Assembly: GCF_036711975.1 (NCBI RefSeq) | Contig: NC_091976.1 | Span: forward strand, 25,730,001-25,794,000 | Direction of reading: 5' to 3' | Source: Onthophagus taurus | Lineage: Eukaryota; Arthropoda; Insecta; Coleoptera; Scarabaeidae | Length of the DNA stretch: 64,000 bases | Part shown: positions 35,136 to 45,054 of the stretch, piece after piece | Layout: the number at the start of each line of letters is the position of its first letter | How positions within the stretch are numbered: position 1 is the stretch's first letter | Position numbers and translations under genes: made by a program | Notes under the pieces: model-generated | Seen by the model: the letters and a program-made list of their open reading frames with translations, nothing else | The model's database searches: none | What the model was told of the DNA's origin: nothing

Positions 35136-36164
35136 ATGGTGAGTGCATCTTAAACATTTTTCCTCGTTTATCTTGGTCATCTTAATAGTTAGGTGTTTAA
35201 AATTAGTTTTATTCAAATCAGCGTTGTTTAATTATTAATGTTGAGTTAAAACGGTGGGATAAAACCCAAATATTTTTTAATTTACTAAATGTTGTTAATT
35301 TTTGGTTATGTTTACTTCCACATGTAAAAAAATTTCTTGTTTTCTTTTAGTCTACACATAGGAAGAAGACGAGGAAGCTAAGAGGACACGTCAGTCATGG
35401 GCATGGACGTATCGGTGAGTTCAAATCAATTTTATTGGATAATTTATGATTAGTTGAGGTTATGTTTCAAAATGATGAATTAGCGTACGGGCGGACTGAA
35501 TCCTTCTTGAGGAGTGTACCTTTCTGATTTTAAAACTGAACCAAAAAACCTTCCTATAACGATTTTAATGATTTTATTATTTAATTTGTATTTTTAATTC
35601 TTTTAAGGTAAACATCGTAAGCATCCTGGTGGTCGTGGTAATGCTGGTGGTATGCACCACCATAGGATCAACTTTGACAAATACCATCCTGGTTACTTTG
35701 GAAAACTTGGTATGAGAAATTACCATTTAAGAAAGAATTCTAAATGGTGCCCCTCAATCAATTTGGACAAACTTTGGACGCTTGTTAGTGATCAAACCAG
35801 GTTGAAATACAAAGACAATGCTGAAGGAAAAGCCCCAGTTATTGATATTGTCAAAGCTGTAAGATTTTTTAATTATTATCTAAAAATATTTAACAATTAA
35901 GTGATGAAATGCTCACGGGCGGTCAGACTTCCTTATTTTTTATTGGTGATCGTGATTTTTCTGATTTAAACTAATTAAATTGTTTATAAATTTACTTTTG
36001 ATTATAAAAAGATTAATTTGTTTCTTTTTTTTTAGGGTTATTATAAATTATTAGGCAAAGGAAGAATTCCAAATCAGCCTGTCATTGTTAAGGCCAAATT
36101 CTTCTCAAAGTCAGCAGAAGATAAAATTAAAGCTGTTGGTGGAGCTTGTATATTAACAGCTTAA
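35136..36164 (+). CDS. RpL27A: 60S ribosomal protein L27a (uL15)
   Basis: A component of the large cytosolic ribosomal subunit. Exons: 35136-35138 (only the ATG), 35351-35414, 35608-35858, 36036-36164, all GT-AG. The 148-residue product begins [20 protein letters not shown] and contains [44 protein letters not shown] and ends with GGACILTA, which is the family sequence almost residue for residue. An ATG-only first exon is common in insect ribosomal protein genes. Two introns each host a C/D-box snoRNA. Transcript level should be high; the TOP-like start is consistent with that. Confidence 0.98.
35467..35532 (+). ncRNA. C/D-box snoRNA, U43 (SNORD43)-like, in RpL27A intron 2
   Basis: C box ATGATGA at 35472-35478, internal D' box CTGA at 35496-35499, C'-like TTGAGGA, and D box CTGA at 35524-35527. 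Upstream of D' is TAGCGTACGGGCGGA. ACGGGCGG is antisense to the universal CCGCCCGT segment near the 3' end of 18S rRNA, and TAGCG extends the match after one extra base. From memory, vertebrate U43 (yeast snR70) has the same ACGGGCGG guide before D' and directs 2'-O-methylation in that segment. Confidence 0.7.
35897..35968 (+). ncRNA. C/D-box snoRNA, second U43-like copy, in RpL27A intron 3
   Basis: C box GTGATGA at 35901-35907, guide CACGGGCGGT followed by a degenerate D' (CAGA), C'-like GTGATCG, and D box CTGA at 35961-35964. Short A/T stretches flank both ends (AATTAA and TTTAAACTAATT) and could pair as the terminal stem. The guide gives nine bases complementary to 18S ACCGCCCGT. It is clearly a paralogue of the snoRNA in the previous intron. 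Confidence 0.7.
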
Positions 36165-36660
36165 GTTGTAATAAAGTTATTATAAAAAGAATTTTTTTTT
36201 ACATTAACATAACCTCAAAATATAAAATATAACCTACCTTAATTCTTACTTAATTTTTTTGAGTTTCTTGTTAAAATTTCTCTTTCTAATCTTGTTTAAT
36301 ACATACTTAATCGCCTTATCAAATTATTTGTTTAAAAAAAAAAATCAAAAACCTTTATTTATTCTACTTACAATAAATATTAGAAGATAGGCAATCCAAA
36401 TTACTCTAATTTTTAGTTTGGCATTAAAATAACCTTAATTACCGTTTCAGGGTCACGTTGTTTTACCTAATTTCTTTTTAAGCTTACTTCCTAAGCTTGT
36501 TTAATACATACTCAATCACCATATCAAATTATTTGTTTAAAAAATGATCAAAAACTTCATTCTACTCATATAAATATTAAAAAGTAGGCAACCCAAATTG
36601 CACTAATTTTTAATTTGACTTTAAAATAACCCTAATTATTTATAATTACAAAAAAACCAA
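36165..36660. repeat. Diverged ~210-bp tandem duplication between RpL27A and SF3A2
   Basis: CTTGTTTAATACATACTTAATCGCC at about 36292 and CTTGTTTAATACATACTCAATCACC at about 36497 begin two copies; each continues with TATCAAATTATTTGTTTAAA, TAAATATTARAARRTAGGCAA, CCAAATTRCWCTAATTTTTA and AAAATAACCYTAATTA. Between them, TTTCAGGGTCACGTTGTTTTAC resembles the SF3A2 coding sequence at 37157-37180. RpL27A ends with the signal AATAAA near 36167. Confidence 0.65.
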
Positions 36661-36726
36661 TTCATTTTAAAAGAAAATTCTTTATTTCTCCAGTATATTA
36701 TTAACTCTACAATAAAACAATTTATT

Positions 36727-37539
36727 TCATTGTGGTGGAGGTGGAACTGGTAATACAGCCCCCATAAGAGGAGGTGGTGGAGGAATAGGATTAAACATAG
36801 GGGGTCTTGGAGGTGGTGGAACGGGTAACATAGGAGGTGCAGGAACCCCAGCAATAATATTCGTTCTTGCTATAATAGCACCAGGTTTTTTAGCTTCATT
36901 CTTAAACGCAAATTGCAAAAAGAACTGTTTTGTATCCCTGTTCCAATGTGTCCAAAACTTGCTATCGGTTTTTTCAACTTCTCTACTAGGTACTTTAAAA
37001 GCAATGGTTTCGTATGGTTCAGCAGCAAAAAGTAAATATTGCCACTTTCTATCTGGGGGCTCAATTTTTTGTTCATAAGCAGACATAAAACGATGTCTTG
37101 GATAAATATTATCAGCAATTTCTGGGTAATCTATTTGAAATAAAAGACTTTGTTGGCCAGTTTCGGGGTCACGTTGTTTAGTAACTCTATATCCGGGTCT
37201 TCCAATTTTAACAAACTTTTTCGGCTCAACTCTCGGTTTTTCTGGTGCTAACAAAGTAGGGGCATCCTTAGCTTCTTTTGCAGCTCTTCTAGCCAAATTT
37301 GCTTGATGCTTTTTTCCTTGGGTATGGGCCAAATAACTCCCTTCGTTATTATGTAGAGTTAAACACAGCTTACATTCATAAGATCCAAGATGATTTTTCA
37401 TAAAATAGGGGTCCTTTTGAAGATCTATAGTTTCTAAGGCTAATTGTCTTAACCTTTCTCGACGATCTCTATTACTTTCAGACCATGATGCGACACCACC
37501 ACCCCCGGTTTTACCACCGGGTCGGTTTTGAAAATCCAT
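36727..37539 (-). CDS. SF3A2: Splicing factor 3A subunit 2 (SF3a66), 270 aa
   Basis: A subunit of SF3a, which joins U2 snRNP and helps it bind the branch site in the nucleus. A single uninterrupted exon. The N-terminus MDFQNRPGGKTGGGGVASWS is the family start. The C2H2-type zinc finger is CKLCLTLHNNEGSYLAHTQG followed by KKH (about residues 57-80). The conserved core includes GRPGYRVTKQRDPETGQQSL and FWTHWNRDTKQFFLQFAFKN. The C-terminus is a proline-rich tail (VPPPPRPPMFNPIPPPPP) that ends after about 50 residues, much shorter than in vertebrates. The start is the first ATG of the frame. Its 3' end faces RpL27A (convergent). Confidence 0.97.
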   Translation of the reverse strand: MDFQNRPGGKTGGGGVASWSESNRDRRERLRQLALETIDLQKDPYFMKNHLGSYECKLCLTLHNNEGSYLAHTQGKKHQANLARRAAKEAKDAPTLLAPEKPRVEPKKFVKIGRPGYRVTKQRDPETGQQSLLFQIDYPEIADNIYPRHRFMSAYEQKIEPPDRKWQYLLFAAEPYETIAFKVPSREVEKTDSKFWTHWNRDTKQFFLQFAFKNEAKKPGAIIARTNIIAGVPAPPMLPVPPPPRPPMFNPIPPPPPLMGAVLPVPPPPQ

Positions 37540-38041
37540 GTTAAACTATTTTTTTTGAGAAAATTAACCTTACTTAATGCGTGTTTTTGACAGTTTAATT
37601 TAATTTGATGTTTGGGGTACGTTCATGAATTTGGATTTAATTTATTTTGATAATTAATGATTAAATTTAATAGATAATAAAATTAAAATAAAATAAATCT
37701 TATTTTATGTAAATTTTGAAATAATTTATTAATTTATTTATATAGTTTTTTAAATTATGAAATTTTTGGCAGGTGACATTTAACTTAACCTCAATTTAAT
37801 TAATCAAGTTTAAAACCGTTCTTACTTTTCAATGAATTATCTAATTAACGCGATAATATTAATTGATTTCCGTGGTAGTTACACTTCGCTGAATTAAGTA
37901 GCACCTATTTTTTAAAATAAAATCAATAAATCACCGATCCAGTGTACAGAATATGGTGATTTAGGTTTTGATAGATTATCAAGTACAAAATTTGATTAGA
38001 TAAAAAGCTTCAAATCAATCTTCTTGTGAACGTACCTGAAA
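37540..38041. promoter_or_regulatory. Divergent spacer between SF3A2 and the CRAL-TRIO gene
   Basis: A 500-bp head-to-head spacer; it must hold both promoters. I see no TATA box or repeat. Confidence 0.4.
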
Positions 38042-38872
38042 ATGCAAGCTAAAGAAGTTAATGAAAACGATTTAGAAGATTTGAAAAGTCGTATGAAATT
38101 GATTTCGGAAGCTGATCCGAGTCAGTATCATAACGTTTTTTCATTGAGGAGATATTTGCGAGCTTTTAAAACACCGGATGAAGCTTTTAGGGTAAATTTG
38201 CGGGTTTAAATTGTTTGTGTTTTTATTTTGATGTGTTTTAGGCTATGTTAAAAACTAATAAGTGGAGGATTGAGTATGGAATTCAAGAATTGGATTGTAA
38301 CCACCCTTTAGTCATCAAGTTTTTAGAAGCCAAAAAAGCTAGGGTTCTTAAACACAGGGATATGCAAGGGCGTCCTGTTATTTATATTCCTGCTAAATAT
38401 CATAATGTTAATGATAGAGATGTTGATGAATTAACAAAATTTATTGTTTATTGTTTGGTGAGGATTATTTTTTTGGTTAATTTATAAATTTGATTTTTTG
38501 TTTGATAGGAAGAAGGTTGTAAAAAATGTTTTGAAGAAGTAATAGATAATTTATGCATTGTTTTTGATTTAAAAGATTTTGGTTTGAACTGTATGGATTA
38601 CCAAGTTTTAAAAAATTTGATTTGGTTGTTGAGTAAACATTACCCTGAAAGATTGGGAGTCTGTTTGATTATAAATGCTCCTGCTTTATTCTCAGGATGT
38701 TGGGCTATCATAAAGGGATGGTAAAAATTAATTACTTAGAATAAAATATTATCCTATTTATTTTATTTCTTGTTGCAGGCTTGATGAGAACACAGCAAGT
38801 AAAGTAACATTTGTAAATTCTGAAGAGGAATTGTGTTCTTATTTAATACCTGATATCTTACCAGAGCTGTGA
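38042..38872 (+). CDS. CRAL-TRIO (SEC14-like) domain protein, 223 aa
   Basis: A small lipid-transfer-type protein. Exons: 38042-38191, 38242-38457, 38509-38720, 38779-38872, with short GT-AG introns (50-58 nt) and consistent phases. The N-terminal helical part (about 1-50) has LRRYLRAFKTPDEAF, the CRAL-TRIO-N pattern; then LKTNKWRIEYG, QGRPVIYIPAKYHN, the lipid-binding domain with IVFDLKDFGLNCMDYQ, LSKHYPERLGVCLIINAP and FVNSEEELCSYLIPDILPEL. It lacks the GOLD domain of larger SEC14-like proteins. Ligand and process are not visible from sequence. The start is the first ATG, 3 bases after an in-frame stop-rich leader. Confidence 0.9.
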
Positions 38873-39625
38873 ATTGTCTTTAAGAATTTATTGTATTTTA
38901 ATTATAACTAAAAAGCTAACTTTTTAATCAGGGTATTGTAAGGAGAATAGACTAGAAGTAGCGTTTAAATTGAATTATCAAATTGTTGTCAATTGTATTC
39001 AAAAATATGTGGTTAGAATGAAAACAATTTTAGTGCAATTCTAGACATAGTTTGTTTAGAATGAGAATATATCAAAATGTAGCTTTGTATATGTATAAAT
39101 GTATAAAAAAAAGGAAATATCTATATATTAAGTAAATTTAATTTGTTATTGTTTAAACATTTTAATCATCCTGTTAAAATCTCTGTGAAAAATAAATATG
39201 AAGTCAAACTAACGTATTTTTTTAACTCGCAATAATAACAAATAAATTATGTTTTTAAGTTTGAACATGATTTGAACGGATATGAAATGTTTATCAAAAT
39301 TAATATTAATATATTGCGCATGGTAATAGAAAAAAATTGATTTTATCTTAAAATTGCACTGTAAGGACAATTATTTTTTTGTTAACATGAAATCATAAAA
39401 AAATTACATAACAAAAATGACATAAATAGATTTCTTACCTATAATTAAATCAAAATTACTAAATTGAACCAAATTTTGCATTTTTTTTTGCAAATACAAT
39501 CAACGTCATTTCGAATATTTAACTTTGCAAATTGTTATCATGTTAAAATAATTTATTTATTTATGAACCCATTTTGTTAAAAAGTATCCACATTAATACA
39601 AATTCTCATTTGCCATTTTGACTAG
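38873..39625. other. 3' UTR of the CRAL-TRIO gene and intergenic DNA
   Basis: AT-rich. An AATAAA signal at about 39190 (AAAAATAAATATG) may end the transcript. No repeat recognised. Confidence 0.4.
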
Positions 39626-39639
39626 TAGATGCTACAAAA

Positions 39640-40100
39640 TTCGCAATTGCTAAGGAGGAATTCTCTCCATTACACAAGTGAAGATTGGGGTCAAAATTTC
39701 AATTTAAATATTCAAGGTTGTAAGATTTTTTCAAAAATTGATTTAGTTCGAGAATATCATCGGATCCCAGTAAGAAAACATGACAATCCTTTGGATTTCA
39801 AACTTCTGAAATCACGTGATATATCTTAGCTGCTAACCGACTCACCAAACGAGCTGATGTTGGAGTTTCAATCTATATTTGACCTGTTTGAGGATACAAT
39901 CCCATAGATTAGAAGATAGCCTACAATTTTGCCATAGTATACAAGATTAAAAGTTATAGGAAAATCATTCGTGATTATTATACAAAGCAGGCTAACCGAC
40001 AGTATTCAACTAGTGGGCAGGATAGTTAATACTCTAACTACTCTAACTAACTGCGCTTAAGGCGCAACACATAAACTACTATGTTAGCACGATCGTGAGG
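39640..40100 (+). mobile_element. Ty3/gypsy LTR retroelement fossil, small piece
   Basis: Plus-strand translation near 39690-39800 gives FNLNIQGCKIFSKIDLVREY followed by HRIPV, the reverse-transcriptase start block of Ty3/gypsy elements. The following bases share phrases with 43080-43215. It is a broken internal piece; no LTR could be seen. Old. Confidence 0.6.
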
Positions 40101-40478
40101 TTTTACAAGAAAAAAGCTCTTGCTGCTCAATGCTACTGGTGATCAACTCCTCAGTGTCATAAATATGTATGTAGATATCTTGTAGGATACCCAACACAAA
40201 CAGACATCTGACCTGGGATGTTGGGCTGCCAGATAGTGCTGGTGGCATTTAAACTCAATCTAAAGACAACAAAATATGATGAATGCAGAGTTTCCTCAAC
40301 TACTTAGTGAGTGAGAGGGAGAGAGAGGGAGAAATGCCTGCTGATCAGACAGTGATTAATGAGTTATTTGGAAATTAACATTTCTATGGTTTTATTTATA
40401 CAGTTTATTTCACTTAAGAAGCAATACACAAAAATATAAAAATATTAAAAAAAACAGATCTAAAATAGAAAAAAATTA

Positions 40479-41385
40479 AAATATAAAGCGAAATATTAAC
40501 GGTTAAAATTTTATTATTTTTAGGTTATCCAACTTGACTCGGTTACCATGGTGATTAAGATCCAAATATTGCAGATGCTTGTCAAAATCAAAATTGAATT
40601 TAAGTTTTTTTAAGGAAAAAGTCTTATTTAATTGGTTTAAAAGGCTGTATTTAACTCAAAATTGGTTTATCTAAGGAATTACATATAAACTAGGTAAGTG
40701 GATTAAATCAAAAAAAGATATTTTTAATTTATTTCTCTTAATTAGAATCGATTTAAATTAATTACAATTAACGAATTTGTTATGAATGCGAGATAATCGT
40801 AAAGAATTCGAATTGTTTTAAAATTAATTCAAATTGGATTAGAATTGATAAAAAAATTGGAATAAAATTTTATTATTTTAAGGTTATCCAACTTGACTCG
40901 GTTACCATGGTGATTAAGATCCAAATATTGCAGTTGCTTGTCAAAATTGATGTTGAATTTAAGTTTTTTAGTGAAAAACACATAATTAATTGGATTTAGG
41001 CCCACTTTTACCACCTCCTGATAAATTTATCCGATAGATAAATCCAGTTCTTAGCCAATGAGAGCGCTTAAAACCGCCGTAACCATGGCAACTATCCTCT
41101 AGTTAGTTTATCAGGAGAATGGTAAAAGTGGGCCTTAAAGGTTGTATTTAACTCAAAACGGGTAAATTGATGAAATTATAAGCAAGGTAAGTGGATTAAA
41201 TCAAAAAAAAAATTTTTTTTAGGTTAATTAAAATGTATAAGAATTTAGGGTTAAATAACAACTAGACCTAGAACTAGATAGTTTTAAGTTTAGCCGAGCG
41301 TCTTAGACAAGGACTTAGAAAAGTCTGAAGACGCACGGCTAAACACGAATATTCTAGTTTTAGTTTTACACTAGCACTATCAAAA
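40479..41385. repeat. Composite repeat block, copy 2 (inverse of 26206-27049)
   Basis: In reverse order and on the opposite strand it carries the same parts as copy 1: GGTTATCCAACTTGACTCGG and GATTAAGATCCAAATATTGC twice (about 40520-40610 and 40880-40950), GGTAAGTGGATTAAATCAAA, then the CTAG-rich snapback hairpin (AACTAGACCTAGAACTAGA, GTTTAGCCGAGCGTC). By eye the two copies match over most of their length. A 136-bp MITE sits inside this copy only. Confidence 0.75.
40999..41134. mobile_element. 136-bp PIF/Harbinger-type MITE with TTA target site
   Basis: The inverted ends are GGCCCACTTTTACCA and TGGTAAAAGTGGGCC; the first 15 bases are perfect complements, and CTCCTGATAAA / TTTATCAGGAG continues the pairing. 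TTA lies on both sides (40996-40998 and 41135-41137). The unoccupied sister site in copy 1 (about 26534) has a single TTA, so the insertion and its 3-bp duplication are shown directly. TTA sites and GGCC-type ends point to Harbinger. Confidence 0.9.
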
Positions 41386-42075
41386 TACAATCACTTCCGG
41401 TTTGAAACGTCAACGTCAATTTTGTCATATTTGTCATCTTCATTAAAAAACCTTTAAAATTAGTCCAAAGATGACGCACTTATCTTACTTATAATATTGA
41501 AGATAATATAGATAGATAATATGTATATATAAATAGATATATGTCGTGTTTGTACTCATTTTAAAGGATTTTTCACGAAAATTACAAATATGTTAAAATT
41601 AACGTTGACATTTCTAACCGGAAGTTGACCATAACTTCATTAATATTGAAGATAAATATGTCGTGTTTGTACTCATTTTAAAGGATTTTTAATGAAGATT
41701 ACAAATATGTCAAAATTGAGGTTGACATTTTAAATCTGAAGTTAGTTATCATATAATAAACAGATGGACAACTTCATGGTGTTCTATTATGATGTATTCT
41801 TTATTAAAAAAAAACATTAAAATGAGTCCAAACATGATGTTGCTAGATATCACTATGTTGTATATTTTTATTATACTAAAACTAGAACTTTCTAGTTCTA
41901 GGCCTAAAGTTAGTTCTAGTTTTAATTGTTACTAAGCGTTACATTGTTGTCTATTTTTACTGAAATAGAACTAACACTAGACCTAGAACTAGAATCATGC
42001 GGGTTTAACACGTCAATTTTGACATAATTTTCATCTTCTTTAAATTTTATAACAAAAGCTACCTCCTGTCAAAAT
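41386..42075. repeat. Foldback segment and further CTAG-rich snapback copies
   Basis: TTTTGTCATATTTGTCATCT with TTAAAAAACCTTTAAAAT at about 41418-41460 is mirrored by ATTTTAAAGGATTTTT and ACAAATATGTYAAAATT at about 41555-41600, and a third arm follows at 41678-41735. At 41875-42005 a partial copy of the CTAG-rich snapback repeat follows (ACTAACACTAGACCTAGAAC). Confidence 0.65.
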
Positions 42076-42079
42076 AACA

Positions 42080-42565
42080 ATTAGTTTGTACCTGCAAAAT
42101 ACTGCTGATAATGGGCGGCCTATGGAAGTTGCAAATCCCCAAGTAGAAGAGGCTGTCCTTAACGAAATTGATGAAAATCCGACCACAAGTATCAGAAAAA
42201 TTGCTCAAAACTTAAACCTATCTCACTCGACGGTCGGGAGAATTTTGAAAAGGCAACTTTTGTATCCCTGCCATATCCAAAGAGTACAAACCTTATTGCC
42301 AAGAGATTTTCCGTCAATATTGGCTTTTTGTACATGGATGCAAGACAAAATAGCTCAAATCCTGAGTTTGGAGCCGAAGTTCTGATTACCGATGAAGCAT
42401 CTTTCTCGAACGATGGTATTTTCAATTTTCACAATAACCACATATGTGCAGAAGAAAATCCACATGAAATTGCAGAAAGTAATCAGCAACAATTTTTCGT
42501 AAATGTTTGGGCTGCCATTGTCGGTGATCATTTGATAGGCCCATATTTTGATAGGCGCATATATT
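42080..42565 (+). mobile_element. Tc1/mariner (IS630)-type transposase remnant
   Basis: The first part (42086-42330) encodes ENPTTSIRKIAQNLNLSHST followed by VGRILK, a helix-turn-helix, and LPRDFPSILAFCTWMQ. After one frameshift near 42330-42360 the next part encodes LITDEASFSNDGIFNFHNNH (catalytic DEA block), then ENPHEIAESNQQQFFVNVWA and GDHLIGPYF, typical of insect IS630-type elements. The C-terminal third is missing, and a Ty3/gypsy fossil follows directly. Confidence 0.8.
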
Positions 42566-42574
42566 ATGAAACAT

Positions 42575-43260
42575 CCTGTATAATATGTCATTTCGTTTTA
42601 ATGTGGATTCAAAAATGTTCATATCATCAGATTCCAGTGGGAAAAGAAGATATTTTTTAACTCAATTCGGTCTCTTCGAGTTCACTAGAATTCCTTTTGG
42701 ACTCAGAAATGTGGCACAAACTTTCCAACACTTTATTAATGAAGTTACTAGAGGTTTTGATTTTAATTTCGTGTACTTAGATGATATCCTCATTACGAAT
42801 AAAGATGACATATATTACATTTACAACAGCTTTTGGAAAGACCAAATAGGTACTGTTAAAGAATTACAAAGATTTTTAGGGGTATGATATATTTTTATCA
42901 CCGTTTCGTGCCCAATTTTTTGCAGACTCTTGATTGTTTGTATATTCTTTCAAACACTAACTGATACTTAACTGGCAGGAAAGTTGATTCTAAGACGATT
43001 TTGCGTGGAAATTAATAAAACTTTTCTTATACTGGAATCGGACATGAAACTAAGAGTAATAGTGACTAATCTGATCACTAATCGAGATAGTTCTGTGACA
43101 TACCTTAGCTGCTACATTAAATAAAACGAGTTGATGTTGCAGTTTCAACCTATATTAGACACAATGCGATAGATTAGAAGAAAGCCAACAATTTAGCCAT
43201 AATCTACAAGATTCTCTTATTCACGGAAAATGAACTAACAAAGAAAGCTGGATCTCATTA
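42575..43260 (+). mobile_element. Ty3/gypsy LTR retroelement fossil
   Basis: Plus-strand 42640-42800 carries the reverse-transcriptase signature of Ty3/gypsy: LTQFGLFEFTRIPFGLRNVA followed by QTFQHFINEV and the catalytic FVYLDDILI. Later sequence (43080-43215) resembles 39820-39950 next to the other small piece. No LTR, gag or envelope part is visible. It is a short, broken and old internal piece. Confidence 0.75.
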
Positions 43261-43600
43261 AGAACAGGAAGGCCTACAACATTGATGGTACTCAACAATT
43301 AATTTGAATGAGGGGTTGTTGTATGATAAGTGGAAGATACAGAAACTATTCTCATCGACAAAAAAGTGTTTCTCTTAAATCGGAAGTTATGATATCCCCT
43401 AGATTTGAAGTTGTTACTCAATAACAAAGTCCTCCTTATTTCTTATTGTGTTAATATTTGGTATACATGAATTACCATACTTTAAAGGGATACCTCCCAT
43501 AACATTAATAAATCAAAAGTTTGATTTAACGCTAAATCCATTCTCCAGCAACCATTTGACGTGTAATTAATAAAGTTAATAACTTTAAGATTACAAGATG
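43261..43600. other. Upstream region of the first ML-like gene
   Basis: No gene or element recognised in 43261-43595. Confidence 0.4.
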
Positions 43601-43608
43601 TATATAAA
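43601..43608 (+). promoter_or_regulatory. TATA box of the first ML-like gene
   Basis: TATATAAA, 49 bases before the ATG, preceded by a GC-poor run. The spacing fits a short 5' leader starting at about 43630. Confidence 0.55.
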
Positions 43609-43649
43609 TTGGAGGAAACGGACGTAATCAAATAATTTTTGTCGTAAAA

Positions 43650-44338
43650 ATGTCGGCAAAACATAACATTTCTTTAGCTTTCTTCGTGATTGCTTGTGCT
43701 TTTATCAAAACCGCCCTAAGTTGTGTAAGTAAAAAATTCTAGTAATAAAAAAGATTAAGTATTAAAAAAAAATTTAGGGTGGATATTCTTTGGAAGTAAA
43801 ATCGATAAAGAATTGCGTTGATAATGGAATTCTTCGCGTATCCAACGACTTTACCATCGAATTCGATAAGAAATGCAACGTTATTCCGAAAGGTTGTTAC
43901 ACAATCGCAAAAGATTTCGACCAATTCCTCGTAAGAACTTGATTCATTTTAACATTTGAGTTTATTAACATTTATTTTTACAGTTGAAATTTGCACTTGA
44001 TAAAGAACCAATAAGAAACGTAAGTGGAGAAATCGACGTTTGCAAATTAGCCGAAAAACCATCCGTTATCACCGGTTGGTTGGGTATGTTAGGACTTCCC
44101 AATAAATGCCCAGTTAAAGCGGTAATTCTTACTTAATTAAATCATATCAAAACCATAAAATAATTATTTTTAGTCCGAGAAATGCTTTAAAGGCGAAAAG
44201 AAATTCAATGTGTGGCTTTTAAAAATGTTCCTTGGATTGGTGGTTGGTGACATCAAAATTAAGGTTGAAGGTGAATACGGTAACGGGGATGTTAGCTGTA
44301 TTGAAGTTGAGGCCGTATTTTCAAGTAAAAAGAATTAA
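43650..44338 (+). CDS. Secreted ML/GM2-activator-like protein A, 176 aa
   Basis: Exons: 43650-43724 (signal peptide), 43778-43930, 43984-44121, 44174-44338; introns of 52-53 nt, all GT-AG and all in phase 0. The signal peptide has a hydrophobic core (ISLAFFVIACAFI) and ends near ALSC. The mature part begins GGYSLEVKSIKNC and holds cysteines at 25, 38, 58, 65, 96, 118, 126 and 164. This eight-cysteine layout, the CPVKA block before the last exon and the GxYxxxxxxxC ending recall GM2 activator and other ML-domain lipid-binding proteins. The family call is an inference from pattern; ligand unknown. It is the only plus-strand member with all three introns. Confidence 0.8.
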
Positions 44339-44491
44339 TTTCGTTCAATTAATCTAAATATTTAAAATTTGTTTTAACGGCAATAAAATTTTATTAACAT
44401 TGTAAGTTAATTTCTTTCAATCAATTAACAAAGCAATAAAAATCCACCTATACAAATTTATTTTGAATCGTATTACGTGTCTTTTATTACA

Positions 44492-45054
44492 ATGACACTC
44501 AACATTAAGCAACATTTAATTTCAATATTCTTATTTTATTCTTTATTAAAAACCTCGTCTGCTTGTGTAAGTTTTTATCAAAAATAATTTGCATTATTAA
44601 AAATAAATTTTTCTAGGGTGGTCATACATTAACAGTAAACGCAATAAAATCTTGCGATCAAAATGGTTTGGTTCAAACCACTAACGATTTTACAATCGGT
44701 TTAGACGAAGATTGTAACGTTTATATGAAAGGTTGCATTGAATTCAAACCTTATAACACCGCGGATATTCATTTTAACTTTGATCGAAAACCATTTTCGA
44801 ACGTAACCGGAAACGTAGATTTTTGCGATTTCTTAAAATCGCTTACTTTTGTATCAAACATTTTTGGTTCTTTTGAACTTCCAACGGATTGTCCGATTCC
44901 TGCCAAAAAAATCTGTGGGGATCCAACGAACACGTACAACATCTTTATGTTTTCACCATTTTTGGATTTTGTCGCTGGACATACCAAAATGAGATTAGAA
45001 GGAAATCACGATACTGGAAAAAGTTGTATGGAATTTGATGTAATTTTAAATTGA
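44492..45054 (+). CDS. Secreted ML/GM2-activator-like protein B, 170 aa, with introns lost
   Basis: Exons: 44492-44566 (25 codons, signal peptide, ending SSAC) and 44617-45054. The second exon covers what is three exons in protein A, so two introns are lost. The mature part begins GGHTLTVNAIKSC and keeps all eight cysteines (SAC, KSC, EDC, KGC, DFC, TDCP, KIC, KSC). The ending HDTGKSCMEFDVILN resembles the minus-strand members C and D more than A. It lies 150 bp downstream of A on the same strand. ATG chosen because it starts the hydrophobic signal and matches A in exon length. Confidence 0.8.
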
